A DNA stretch of 64,000 bases from contig CANTUZ010000014.1 in NCBI GenBank assembly GCA_947846985.1, positions 3,391,746-3,455,745 of the forward strand. The letters are read 5' to 3'. A program made the position numbers and the translations under genes. Below, one piece after another: positions 53,401-64,000 of this stretch. Each line of letters starts with the position of its first letter. The first letter of the stretch is position 1. Under the pieces are notes generated by a model. It was given only the letters and a program-made list of their open reading frames with translations, made no database searches and was not told the DNA's origin. Source of the DNA: Fratercula arctica (lineage: Eukaryota > Chordata > Aves > Charadriiformes > Alcidae).

Positions 53401-54260
53401 CAGGGATGGGGACACAGGTTGGGGACATAGTGGTGGTGGTGACAGGGATGGGATGGGGACAGGGATGAGATGGGGACATGGGGACAGGGATGGGGACACA
53501 GGTTGGGGGTGTGGGAACAAGGATGGGGACACGGGTTGGGGACATGGTGACAGGGTGGTGGCAGGGATGGGATGGGGACAGGGATGGGATGGGGACAGGG
53601 ATGGGGACAGGGACAGGGATGGGGACACGGGTTGGGGACATGAGGATGGTGACACGGGGATGGTGACAGGTTGGGGACACGGGGACAAGGGTGGTGACAT
53701 GGGTTGGGGACATGATGGTGACAGGGATGGGATGGGGACAGGGATGAGATGGGGACATGGGGACAGGGATGGGGACATGGGATGGGGGTGTGGGGACAAG
53801 GATGGGGACAGGGATGGGATGGGGACATGGGGACAGGGATGGGGACACGGGGACAGGGATGGGGACAGGGACAGGGATGGGGACAGGGATGGGATGGGGA
53901 CAGGGATGGGGACAGAGATGGGGACAGGGATGGGATGGGGACAGGGATGGGGACAGAGATGGGGACAGGGATGGGGACACGGGGACAGGGATGGGGACAG
54001 GGACAGGGATGGGGACAGGGATGGGGACACGGGGACAGGGATGGGGACAGGGATGGGATGGGGACAGGGATGGGGACAGGGATGGGGACATGGGGACAGG
54101 GATGGGGACAGGGACAGGGTGGTGGCAGGGATGGGATGGGGACAGGGCCAGGGATGGGGACAGGGATGGGGACACAAGGACAAGGATGGGGACACGGGTT
54201 GGGGACATGGGGACGGTGACAGGTTGGGGACACGGGGCCATGGGGAGGGGGCGGGGTCTG
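50490..54260. repeat. GGGATGGGGACAC array (intron 1 of the small gene)
   Basis: GGGACAGGGATGGGGACACC units of 6-20 bp in higher-order blocks (for example ~530-bp blocks with GATGGAACAGGGACAGGATG near 51390, 51640 and 52340). From about 52500 the units become GGGACAGGGATG with GGTTGGGGACATGGTGGTGAC. Confidence 0.93.
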
Positions 54261-54329
54261 TCCCCCCCCGTCCGTCCCTGCCCCCCTGACGGTGTCCCCC
54301 GTGTCCCCCGTGTCCCCCGTGTCCCCCAG

Positions 54330-55679
54330 ATGTGCGCGGGTGCCCAGTGCCTGATGAACCTGCTGCGCTGGGCCTGGGGGGTCCTCAAGGGCCTCCTGGG
54401 GGGGCACGGAGGTGAGGGGACACCGGGGGGGGGACACGGGGGGGGGGGACACACGCACCCGTGGGGACAGGGGACACTCGGGGGGGACACCCATTGCGGG
54501 GGGGGGGGGGGACGGGGACACATGGGGGGACACACACATGGGGGGGGGACGGGACACCCATTGCGGGGGGGGGGGCACCCATGGGGGGGTCACGGGGACA
54601 TGGGGGGGGGACACGCACCCGTGGGGACAGGGGACACTCGGGGGGGACACCCATTGGGGGGGGGATGGGGACACATGGGGGGACACACACATGGGGGGGG
54701 GACAGGACACCCATTGCGGGGGGGGGGGGATATGGGGGGACACCCATGGGGGGGGGACACCCATTGCGGGGGGGGGGGCACCCATGGGGGGGTCACGGGG
54801 ACACGGGGGGGGGACACGCACCCGTGGGGACAGGGGACACTCAGGGGGGGACACCCATTGAGGGGGGGGGGGGGGGACGGGGACACATGGGGGGACACAC
54901 ACATGGGGGGGGACGGGACACCCATTGCGGGGGGGGGGACACACATGGGGGGGGGTCACACCCATTGTGGAGGGGGGGGGGATATGGGGGGACACCCATG
55001 GGGGGGGGACACCCATTGCGGGGGGGGGGGCACCCATGGGGGGGGCACGGGGACATGGGGGGGGGACACGCACCCGTGGGGACAGGGGACACTCGGGGGG
55101 GGACACCATTGCGGGGGGGGGGGGGGACGGGGACACATGGGGGGACACACACATGGGGGGGGACGGGACGCCCATTGCGGGGGGGGGTGGGACATGGGGG
55201 GGGGGGCACCCATGGGGGGGTCACGGGGACACGGGGGGGGACACGCACCCGTGGGGACAGGGGACACTCGGGGGGGGACACCCATTGGGGGGGGGCAGGG
55301 GGGATGGGGACACATGGGGGGACACACACATGGGGGGGGACGGGACACCCATTGCGGGGGGGGGGCACCCATGGGGGGGTCACGGGGACACGGGGGGGGG
55401 GGGGGGTGACACCTTGGTCCGGGGGGGGGGCGGGGGGGGGGCAGCTGGGTCCTAGGGGGCACCTGGGGGGGGGGGGGGGTGTCTGGGGGACATGGGGGGG
55501 GGGTGACATCCGTGTCCCCGGGGGGGGGGGGGGGGGGGGGTGTCAAGGGCAGGGTTAGGGGGTCAAAGGTCACATCTGACACCCCCCCCCCCCCCCATTT
55601 TTCTCCCCCCCCCCCCTCAGTGACCCCCCCGCCCCCCCGCCCCGAGAGGACGACGCTGGTTCCCGGCAAAGAGGACTGA
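54330..55679 (+). CDS. Unrecognised 46-residue protein, two coding exons
   Basis: Start codon follows directly on a CCCCCAG acceptor (54330); exon 2 ends 54411 (GGAG|GTGAGG). Exon 3 starts 55621 after a pyrimidine tract and CAG, with stop at 55677-55679 and AATAAA at 55773. Phases match and give 46 residues. The N-terminal 27 read MCAGAQCLMNLLRWAWGVLK plus a Gly/Leu end: a hydrophobic or amphipathic helix with two Trp and with Cys2 and Cys7 as possible lipidation sites. The tail is Pro/Arg-rich and ends LVPGKED. With a TATA-like promoter, a ~20-nt non-coding exon 1 (to 50487) and a poly(A) signal, the gene looks complete. I do not recognise the family and assign no function. Human LSM2 neighbours such as HSPA1L do not match. 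The first intron is 3.8 kb of array. Confidence 0.6.
54420..55410. repeat. 160-250 bp higher-order repeat (intron 2 of the small gene)
   Basis: Five blocks marked by GCACCCGTGGGGACAGGGG (about 54456, 54616, 54820, 55070, 55246), each also containing ACACCCATTGCGGGGG and GGGGACACACACATGGGG. Confidence 0.9.
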
Positions 55680-55772
55680 GACCCCCCCCAAGACCCCCCC
55701 TGAGACCCCCCCCCCCGAAACCCCCCCCCAGGACCCCCCTGGGACCCTCCGACCCCCCCCCCCCCGTGGGGC

Positions 55773-55778
55773 AATAAA
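55773..55778 (+). terminator. Poly(A) signal of the small gene
   Basis: AATAAA 94 bases after the stop codon, in unique sequence, followed by a T/G-containing stretch at 55795-55812. Confidence 0.7.
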
Positions 55779-55864
55779 CGACCTTGAACTTGGGGACGTC
55801 TCTGTCTTTGGGGGGGGGGGGGGGGGGGGGCTTCGCATCCAGGCCCCCCCCACTGCGGACCCAG

Positions 55865-56555
55865 GCGTTTGGGGGGGCTCCAGGGGGTGGGGGGGGGGTC
55901 TATGGGGGGGGGTCCTGAGGGATGGGGGGGTCTGGGGGGTCTTTGGGGGGGTCCAGGGGGTGTGGGGGGCTCTATGGGGGGGGGTCCTGAGGGATGGGGG
56001 GGTCTTGGGGGGGCCCTGGGGGGCTTTGGGGGGGGTCCAAAAGATGGGGGGGGTCTATGGGGGGGGGCAGGGGATGGGGGGGGTCTTGGGGGGGCCCTGG
56101 GGGTCTTTGGGGGGGGTCCAAAAGGTGGGGGGGGGGCTATGGGGGGGGGCAGGGGATGGGGGGGGTCTTGGGGGGGCCCTGGGGGTCTTTGGGGGGGGTC
56201 TATGGGGGGGTCCTGAGGGATGGGGGGGTCTTTGGGGGGGGTCTATGGGGGGGTCCTGAGGGATGGGGGGGTCTGGGGGGGTCTTTGGGGGGCTCCAGGG
56301 GGTGTGGGGGCTCTATGGGGGGGGTCCTGAGGGATGGGGGGGTCTGGGGGGGTCTTGGGGGTCTTTGGGGGGGTCCAAAGATGGGGGGGGGGTCTATGGG
56401 GGGGGGCAGGGGATGGGGGGGGTCTTTGGGGGGGGTCTATGGGGGGTCCTGAGGGATGGGGGGGGGCTCCAGGGGGCCTGGGGGGTCCGTAGGGGGGGTC
56501 CAAAGGATGGGGGGGGCCATGGGGGGGGGTCCAGGGGGTGGGGGAGGGGACACTT
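55865..56555. repeat. GGGGGGGTCTATGGGGGG array
   Basis: Units of 35-60 bp with GGTCTATGGGGGG, CCTGAGGGATGGGGGGGTC and CAGGGGATGGGGGGGGTC. Intergenic, no gene seen. Confidence 0.9.
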
Positions 56556-56629
56556 CATCCCTTAAATTTTTGGGCCACTTTGTCCCTGATTTTTTGGGCC
56601 ACTTTGTCCTTTAAATTTTTGGGCACCGC

Positions 56630-57410
56630 CGAGGTGTGATGGCCACTGTCAAGGTGAGATGGCCACTGCTGAGGTGTGGTGGCCACCGCCAAGGTGTCAT
56701 GGCCACCGGCAAGGTGTGGTGACCACCGCCAAGGTGTGATGGCCACTATCAAGGTGTGATGGCCACTATCAAGGTGTGATGGCCACCGCCAAGGTGAGAT
56801 GGCCACTGCTGAGGTGTGATGGCCACTATCAAGGTGTCATGGCCACCACCAAGGTGAGATGGCCACTATCAAGGTGTCATGGCCACCACCAAGGTGTGAT
56901 GGCCACTATCAAGGTGAGATGGCCACCACCAAGGTGGGGTGACCACCACCAAGGTGTGATGGCCACTATCAAGGTGTGATGGCCACCACCAAGGTGTGAT
57001 GGCCACCGGCAAGGTGAGATGGCCACCACCAAGGTGAGATGGCCACCACCAAGGTGTGGTGACCACTGCCAAGGTGTGATGGCCACTATCAAGGTGTGAT
57101 GGCCACTGCCAAGGTGTGATGGCCACTGCTGAGGTGTGATGGCCACTATCAAGGTGTCATGGCCACCACCAAGGTGTGATGGCCACTGCTGAGGTGTGAT
57201 GGCCACTATCAAGGTGAGATGGCCACTGTCAAGGTGTGGTGACCAGCACCAAGGTGTGATGGCCACTGCCGAGGTGTGATGGCCACTGCTGAGGTGTGAT
57301 GGCCACTGCCAAGGTGTGATGGCCACCACCAAGGTGTCATGGCCACCACCAAGGTGTGGTGACCACCGCCGAGGCGTGGTGACCACTATCAAGGTGTGAT
57401 GGCCACCAGC
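56630..57410. repeat. 20-bp AAGGTGTGATGGCCACTATC array
   Basis: About 39 units of exactly 20 bp with little length variation. Variants are GAGGTGTGATGGCCACTGCT and AAGGTGTGGTGACCACCGCC. Less GC-extreme than the rest. Open on both strands because 20 is not a multiple of three and stop codons are rare in the unit; not considered coding. Confidence 0.95.
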
Positions 57411-58260
57411 CTCGGAGGGCTTTGAGGGTCACCGTGGGCCACCTCCCCCTTGTGCCGGTGGCCGTGGGGCGGGGGCTGGGGGCTGGGGGCGGTTGCCCGA
57501 GGGGTGCAGGGCCCGGGGGGGGGGGCGGGGGGGGGGGCGGGGAGGTGGTTCCCCCCCCCCGGGAGGGTCTTCGGAGCCGGGTTGGGTTGGCCAAGGGTTG
57601 GGTTGGCCAAGGGTTGGGTTGGCCAAGGGTTGGCCAGGCCGAGGGCCCTCGGTTGCCCCAACCCCGGGTGGGGGAGAAGATCCTTTTTTTTTTGGGGGGG
57701 GGGGGGGGATCCTCCACGCCCCTCCCCCCCCCCCCCCCCCTCCTTCACCTGAAGCACCGGGAAAGGGGGGGGGGGGGAGGGGGGGGAAATTAAGCAAAAA
57801 ATTAAAATCTCCATTTCCATCGTCCCCGTCAGCCCGGGACGGAGCGGAAAACTCGGGGGAAAAGGAGAAAAAAGGGGTTTTTTGGAAAAAAAAAAGGGTA
57901 AAACGGAAAAACTGCCACCAAAAGGAGCTTTTTTTGCCTTAAATCGCGGCGGGGGGGGGGAGGGGTGGCCCCGGGGGGGGTGTCTGGGTCGCGATGGCCC
58001 ATCAGCGCCGGCGGCGCCCGACCCTCGGGAGAAGAAAAGGGTCGTTGGCACCTGGGGGGGTCCCGGGGGGGTCCCGGGGGGGGGAGGGGTGGGGGTGGGG
58101 GTGGGGGGGGGGCGAGAAGGTGATTCCTCCCCCCCCTCCCCCTCCCCCCCCCCCGCCGCCTTGCTGAGGGGGGGGAGGATGAGGAGGAGCGAGGGGGGGT
58201 GGGGATCGGGGGGGGGGTCTCTGGGGGGGGGGGGTGGGGTGGGGTGTCCCCCCCCCCCCC
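57411..58260. other. GC-rich intergenic stretch without recognised gene
   Basis: Includes three copies of GGTTGGGTTGGCCAAGG (57585-57640), G and C runs, and a short unique patch at 57780-58050 with A-rich strings. I could not support an exon. Confidence 0.5.
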
Positions 58261-58284
58261 CGCGAATTGCTGGTTTTTGAAGGG

Positions 58285-59480
58285 AAATTGGGAAAAGGAA
58301 AAGAAAAGGGGGGGGGGGGGGGAATTAAAGGGGGGAAATGGGGGGGGTGAAAAGGGGGAAAAAGGGGAAGAAAAGGGGAGGAAAAAGGGGAATTTAAAGG
58401 GGGGGGAAGGGGGGGAAAGGGGGGAAAAAGGGGAATTAAAGGGGGGGAAAGGGGGGAAAAGGGGGAGAAAAGGAGGGGAAAAGGGGAATTAAAGGGGGGA
58501 AAAGGGGAATTAAAGGGGAATTAAAGGGGGGAAAAGGGGGGGAAAAGGGGAATTAAGGGGGGGAAGGGGGGAAAAAAAGGAGAATTAAATGGGGTCAAAA
58601 AGGGGAATTAAAGGGGGGAGAAATGGGGGAAGGGAATTAAAGGGGGGGGGAAGGGGTGAAAAAGGGGAATAAAATGAGGGAAAAGGAGGATAAAAGGGAG
58701 GGAAAAGGGGAATTAAAGGGGGGCAAAAAGGGAATTAAAGGGGGGGAAAAGGGGAATTAAAGGGGGGAATGGGGGAAAAAGGGGAATAAAATGGGGGAAA
58801 AGGAGAATAAAAGGGAGGGAAAAGGGGAATTAAAGGGGAATAAAAGGGGGAAAAGGGGAATTAAAGGGGAATTAAAGGGGGGGAAAGGGGGGAAAAGGGG
58901 AATTAAGGGGGGGAAGGGGAATTAAAGGGGAATTAAAGGGGGGGGAATGGGGGAAAAAGGGGAATAAAATGGGGGAAAAGGAGAATTAAAGGGGAATTAA
59001 AGGGGGAAAAGGGGAATTAAAGGGGGGAAAAAGGGGGGGGGAAGGGGAATTAAAGGGGAATAAAAGGGGGAAAAGGGGAATTAAAGGGGAATTAAAGGGG
59101 AATAAAAGGGGGAAAAGGGGAATTAAAGGGGAATAAAAGGGGAATAAAAGGGGGAAAAGGGGAATTAAAGGGGAATTAAAGGGGAATAAAAGGGGGAAAA
59201 GGGGAATTAAAGGGGAATTAAAGGGAATAAAAGGGGGAAAAGGGGAATTAAAGGGGGAAAAGGGGAATTAAAGGGAATTAAAGGGGAATAAAAGGGAGGG
59301 AAAAGGGGAATTAAAGGGGAATAAAAGGGGGAAAAGGGGAATTAAAGGAGAATTAAAGGGGAATTAAAGGGGAATTAAAGGGAGGGAAGGGGGGGAAAAG
59401 GGGAATTAAAGGGAATTAAAGGGGGAAAAGGGGAATTAAGGGGGGGGAAAGGGGAATTAAGGGAATTAAAGGGGGGGGAA
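58285..59480. repeat. AAAGGGGAATT purine array
   Basis: GGGGAATTAAAGGGGGGAAA units of 11-20 bp, almost pure purine on + apart from the TT of AATT. Ends at the CpG-rich start of the zinc-finger gene. Confidence 0.93.
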
Positions 59481-59616
59481 AGGGCAAAGGGCGGAAAAGG
59501 CGTTTTTCCCCCCAAGGCGCCGCTCCGCCCCCCCCGGCGCGGGGGTGGGTCCGACCCTCCCGACCCTCCGCGGGGCGCGGGGGTCTGCGCGGAGCCCCCC
59601 GGGGCCGGGCCGGGCC

Positions 59617-60727
59617 ATGGCCGCGCCGCCGCCGCTGCAGGTACGGGGGGGCCGGGGGCCGGGGGGGGCGGGGGGGCCCGGGGGGGGGCCACGGGGGGGG
59701 GACACAGGAGGGACCCCCGGGGGGACCCCCGGACCCTGCCCGGACCCGACCCGGGGGGGAAGGGGGGGGGGAGGGGGGGGTTGGGGGCTCCGAGCGTCGC
59801 GCTCTTAAAATTTTCCCCTTTTTTTTTTTTTTTTTTTTTTTGGTAAGTTATTTTTAAAATTTTATTTCTCACTTTGCTGTAAAAAAAACCCAAAAATTTC
59901 TGACTTTTAAAATTTTATTTCTTACTCGGCGGTTTTTTTTTTTTTTTTAAAAACTTTCGTACTTTTTTTTTTTTTTTAAATTTTTACTTCGTTTTTTTAC
60001 TTTTTTTTTTAATTTTTTTTCATGTCTTTTACGTCTTTAATTTTATTTCTTTTTATTTCTTACTTTGTTTGTTGTTTGTTTTTTTTTTTTTTTTTTAAAT
60101 TCTGTTTCTTACTTTTTCTTCCTTAGGGGTTTTTAGAAATTTATTTCTTACTTTTTTGTTTCTTCCTTTGTGGTTTTTTTTTTTTTTTCTTCAATTTTTT
60201 TCTTACTTTTTTTTGTTTTAGTTCCTACTTGGCGGTTTTTTGGTCTTATTTCCTGCTTTTTCTTTTAAATTTTCTTACTCGTTCGTTAACACTTTACGTC
60301 TCACTTCGCCTTTAAACTTTTTTTTCCCCTTTTTTATTCCCGACTTTGTTTTTCTTTTAATTTTGTGTCTTACTCGGAGCTTTTTACTTTTTTATTTATT
60401 TCGTACTTTAAAAAAAAATATTTCTTGGTCTCTTTTAATTTTATTTCTTACTTTGTGGGTTTTTTTTGGTGGTTTTTTGGTTTTTTTTGTTTTTTTTTTA
60501 AATTTTGTTTCTTAGTTTTTTTTTTTTTATTTTATTTCTTACCTCGCTAAAACTTTAGTCCTTTGGTTTGTTTTTTTTTTTTTTAATTTTACTTCTTCCT
60601 GCTGGTTTTTTTTATTGTAGTTCTTACCTTTTTTTAAAAAAAAATACTTATTTTACGTTTTCACTTTGCGATTTTTTTTTAATTTTGGGTCTTTATTTTC
60701 ACTCTTTTTTTTGGGGGTTTTTTTGTG

Positions 60728-60760
<33 letters not shown>

Positions 60761-63700
60761 CCCTTTTTTCTTCCCACTTCGGGTCTCGCCCTGGTTTTAA
60801 CCCTCCGGTTTCTAAACCGCCGCCGCTCTTTGTTGCCCCCCCCCCCCCCCCCCAGGTGCCCGAGGCTCTCCAGGAGGTCACTGTCGCCGCCACCGAGAGG
60901 TCCCGGCCGCCCCCCCCCCCCCTCCCAGCAGGTAGGGACCCCCCCCCCCACCCCATCCCTGGCGCATCTCGGTGGCCTCCGGGTGGCTTCTGGTGGCCCG
61001 TGGGGGCGGGAGGACTCATCCGGCCCCACCGAAGTTCTCCAGGTGCCTTTCCCAGGAGCTCCTGGTTTCCCCTGAGGCTCCTTTTAAACAAAATCCCGCT
61101 TTTTCTCCTCGTTTTCCGTGGCGGTGTGGTGGCCTTCCGGCTTTCGTCCCCAAATCCCTCGCGTTTGGCTCTTCCCACCTCCGTTCCCGGGATAAATCCC
61201 ACTTCTTTCCCAAGGGTGTGGCCACCATCCTGTGGCTGGTCCCACCATCCCACCCCTGGTTGGGTTTCCCTTGTTCTGCTCCAGGAGGCATCTCAGGGGG
61301 CTTCCCCTGTCCCCGACGCTCCATAATTAGCTGTTTCTAATTAATGCCGCCCGAGGAACCTGGCTGAGAGCTTGATTTCACCGCCCAAGCTCCGTCTCCA
61401 CCCTCACTTGGAGATGGGCGGGATCGCTGGGTGCTCTCCTCAACGCCCAAGTCCCTCAGACGCCCGTTGAGGTGCTCCAAGATCCCAGCCCAGGCAGGTG
61501 GACGTTCTTCTCCCTCCTCCGTGAGTTAAAAACCGCCAGGAATGAGTTAAAAACCGCCAAAAAGGAGTTAAAAACCGCCAGGAATGAGTTAAAACCCACC
61601 ATAAATGAGTTAAAAATATGGGAGGCGGTCTTCCGGAGGGTTGTCCTGTCCTTGGTGGCTCCCGTGGGTTCGCAGTGCCCTCTCCTGATGGCTCCTGGCC
61701 ACCTGGACAGGGACGTTTTGGGGGGACGGAGAAGCCCCCGGGTCTCCTCCCGCCAGGAGAGGGGAGCTGTGGGGCCAGGAGGGGAGCGGCCGAGGTGGGA
61801 AGGTGACTCGGGTTGAGTTTTTTGGGCAGTTGGGTGGATGTTCCTCACCCCGTTCCTCACCTCACGTGGCTTTTGGAGTTGCTTGAGCGTAAGACGCATC
61901 GACGTGAACTTAATCGCCCCCTGCCGCACGTTTTCGCACTTTTTTTTAGGGTCCTTTTGGCCCTTTTTCGAATTAATTTGGGGCTGGGCAGCACCAGCAC
62001 TCAACCGTTGAGGTTACGGCTGGTGTTCTAGAGGATGACGTCCATGAGAAGACCATCCTCGGGCAGGTTCCAGCAAAGAACTAATTATGGTTGGACTCGA
62101 TGACCTTAAAGGTCCCTCCCAACCTCGACAACCTCCACCTTTCTCAACTGCTCTTCGTCTCGCTGGGCTTTTCCAAAGAGGTCTCGGGGCTTCTTCTTCC
62201 TTGGGATGTCTTCTCCATCACCTGGAAAGCTCTTGTAGATGCCCTCAGCAAACCCTACTGGGGATTCCCTCCTCGGAGATCTCTCAATACCTGGGTTTTC
62301 TTCCTCCTTTTTGAAGAGGGGATGGGTTTGAAGGTCCCACCTCTGTCTCTGGCCACGCGAGGTACCTCAGATGGTCGTTCCCCACCCCAGGGACCCACCG
62401 CTGTCTCCCCGAGCAGGTTTCCCCAGGTACAGCCCCGAGCTGCTCGCTCGGCTGGAGCGAGGGGAGGAGGTTTGGATCCCCGACATCCCGAGCTCGGAGG
62501 AGGAGGAACAACTGGCGAGGCCCCTCCTGAGGTTGTGGACCAGGAAAAGGAAGCGGTGGAGAAGCTGCCGAGACGCCGGGAGCTCCTCCGGCTCCAACTC
62601 CTCGCGCTCAGGTGAGGGACTTGTTTTCCACCCCAAAACGGAGACGCCAGACGTCGCTCCATGCCTCCAGTGAGCACCATCGTGCTGGAAACTGGTGTAA
62701 CTGGGAGGGGGGGGGGGCGAGGAACCCATCCGGGCATCGGCAGCCGGAGACACCAGACGCTTCTCCTGGCAGGAGGACGCTGCTGCTTCTGGGGGAGGAT
62801 CGAGGGACGGAATCGGTCACTTTTTGGGGTGTTTCTCTCCTCAAATTCCGGCCCCGGCACCTTCCGGATGGAGGTGGATTCCCGTATTTTTTTTTCCCCC
62901 CGCTTTTCCCGGTAGATGATGACGGGTGGACGAGCGAGACGGAGGAGGACAGTTCCCAGGAGGAAGAGGGAGGCTCGGCGAGGAAACCCAAAGGCGGCAT
63001 CTCCCTGGGTTACGCCCACCACAAGAACCACTCGGGGAGGAGATCGGCTCCGTCCGGCCACCACGGGAGGAAGCCGAGACGACCCAAACACGCCTGCAGG
63101 AAGTGCGGGAAGAGCTTCAGCCGCGGTTCCTCCCTCACCCGCCACCAGAGGGTCCACCTGGGGGAGAAACCCTTCACCTGCCCCGGCTGCAGGAGGAGCT
63201 TCACCTGCGGCTCCACCCTGAAGGACCACCAGAAGACCCAGTGCCAGGAGAAACCCCACAAGTGCCCCGGCTGCGAGAAACGCTTCGCGTCCACCAAGTC
63301 CCTCCAAAAACATCGCAAGCTCCACCTGGAGAACGGGGCCTTCCGTTGTTCCGACTGCGGGAAAACCCTCACTTCCAACTCGGCTCTGGTCATCCACCGG
63401 CGGATCCACACCGGGGAGAGACCCTACCAGTGTCCCGACTGCGGGAAGACCTTCATGGCCAACAAGTCCCTCAACAAACACCGCAAGAGCCACACGGAAG
63501 ACGCCTTCTTCGTTTGCCCGGACTGCGGGAAGAAACTCACTTCCAAATCCGCCCTCATCATCCACCGCCGGATCCACACGGGGGAAAGGCCCTACCAGTG
63601 TCCCGACTGCGGGAAGGCCTTCATGGCCAACAAATCCCTCAGCAAACACCGCAAGAGCCACATGGAAGAGGGGACCTACAAGTGTCCCGAGTGCCGGGAG

Positions 63701-64000
63701 ACCTTCACCAAGAATTCCACCTTCGTCGCCCACCTCAGGACCCACCGGGGCCAACCCCCGTATCCCTGCGCCGACTGCGGCGAAGCCTTCTACGAAAGCT
63801 CGGCTTTTAAACGTCATCGGAAAAAACACTTGGTGGAGAAACCCTTCCAGTGCGCCGACTGCGGGATGGGCTTCACCGGCCACTCGGCTCTTCTCCTCCA
63901 CCAAAAAAGCCACATAGGACCCAGACCCTACGTCTGCTACGACTGCGGGAAGGCTTTTCGGGAGAACACCACCCTCCGTCGGCACCAGCGCATCCATACT
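59617..64000 (+). CDS. C2H2 zinc-finger protein with KRAB-B-like segment, 3' end beyond window
   Basis: Likely DNA-binding transcriptional regulator. Exons joined in phase: 59617-59640 (MAAPPPLQ), 60856-60931, 62417-62611, and 62916 to the window end. Exon 3 encodes SPELLARLERGEEVWIPD, matching the KRAB B/linker part of vertebrate KRAB-ZNF proteins, then an acidic stretch and a basic run (RKRKRW). No KRAB-A exon was found in the 60932-62416 intron. Exon 4 begins acidic (DDDGWTSETEEDSSQEEE), then has 11 visible C2H2 fingers from about 63096, most with CGK-F/L spacing and TGERP-type linkers where intact. Finger 2 ends in Cys instead of the second His. Fingers 4-5 and 6-7 are a tandem duplicate. 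The last finger reaches the final base, so the protein is longer. Confidence 0.88.
59815..60835. repeat. T-rich degenerate array (zinc-finger gene intron 1)
   Basis: Units of about 22-30 bp like TTTTAATTTTATTTCTTACT, strongly T-biased on +, with poly-T runs up to ~35. In sharp contrast to the GC-rich remainder. Confidence 0.8.
61525..61618 (+). repeat. ~20-bp GAGTTAAAAACCGCCAGGAAT repeat
   Basis: Five tandem copies with small changes (AAAAAGGAGTT, CACCATAAAT), inside intron 2 of the zinc-finger gene. Confidence 0.85.
62035..62125 (+). mobile_element. CR1-like LINE 3'-end fragment
   Basis: GGTTGGACTCGATGACCTTA and the following AAGGTCCCTCCCAACC resemble the conserved 3' end of avian CR1 elements. 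The terminal 8-bp repeats are not seen and the 5' part is decayed. Location inside the zinc-finger intron 2. Confidence 0.6.

Noticed and set aside
56630..57410. Possible coding repeat (MATxKVRW-type translation of the 20-bp array)
   Set aside because: A 20-bp unit rotates the frame each copy, no splice sites or flanking unique coding sequence were found, and the array is intergenic.
57990..58060. Short Arg-rich frame starting at an ATG in a CpG-rich patch
   Set aside because: No supporting downstream exon or splice phase, no recognisable protein; probably chance in GC-rich DNA.
62880..62915. Start of the zinc-finger exon at the ATG at 62916
   Set aside because: The ATG is created at the splice acceptor; using phase from exon 3 the codon is GAT, and that frame alone carries the zinc fingers. 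The frame starting at this ATG does not.

Overview
The window looks like a bird genome, from a small, extremely GC-rich chromosome (microchromosome or dot type). Evidence: an avian-style endogenous retrovirus, a CR1-like LINE 3' end, a C-type lectin of the kind linked to the avian MHC, and the neighbouring pair VARS1-LSM2, which is a classic MHC class III pair in vertebrates. Nearly every intron is filled with its own G/C-rich minisatellite, so most of the very long open frames are artefacts of repeats.

Layout. 1-3.03 kb (+): a complete C-type lectin-like receptor gene (TATA box, one non-coding and five coding exons, 204 aa). About 3.4-7.63 kb: a broken, mosaic endogenous retrovirus with gag, RNase H/integrase, a second integrase, two polypurine-tract/LTR junctions, an env transmembrane remnant and a terminal LTR that runs into a 500-N assembly gap (7629-8128). 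9.78-37.48 kb (-): VARS1 (valyl-tRNA synthetase), 18 recognisable coding exons covering roughly the first 60% of the protein, plus a probable non-coding first exon and CpG-rich promoter at about 39.83-40.09 kb. The C-terminal part is not on the other side of the gap. 40.1-42.5 kb: an intergenic ~50-bp array. 42.5-47.88 kb (-): a complete LSM2 gene (95 aa, five coding exons). 48-55.8 kb (+): a small three-exon gene with a TATA-like box, a 46-residue open frame split over two exons and a poly(A) signal; I do not recognise the product. 55.8-59.5 kb: tandem arrays. 59.6-64 kb (+): a C2H2 zinc-finger gene with a KRAB-B-like segment and at least 11 fingers, open at the window end.

Most unusual observation: in six exons of two genes (five in VARS1, one in LSM2) the edge of a coding exon, with its splice site, has been captured by the neighbouring intronic minisatellite and amplified (3 to 13 extra copies). 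Several exons also sit between arrays of opposite strand polarity, and four VARS1 exons carry single-base frame breaks in or near C/G runs, most simply read as consensus errors. Exon boundaries were assigned by eye from splice consensus, reading phase and remembered VARS1/LSM2 protein organisation. Repeat copy numbers are counted by eye.
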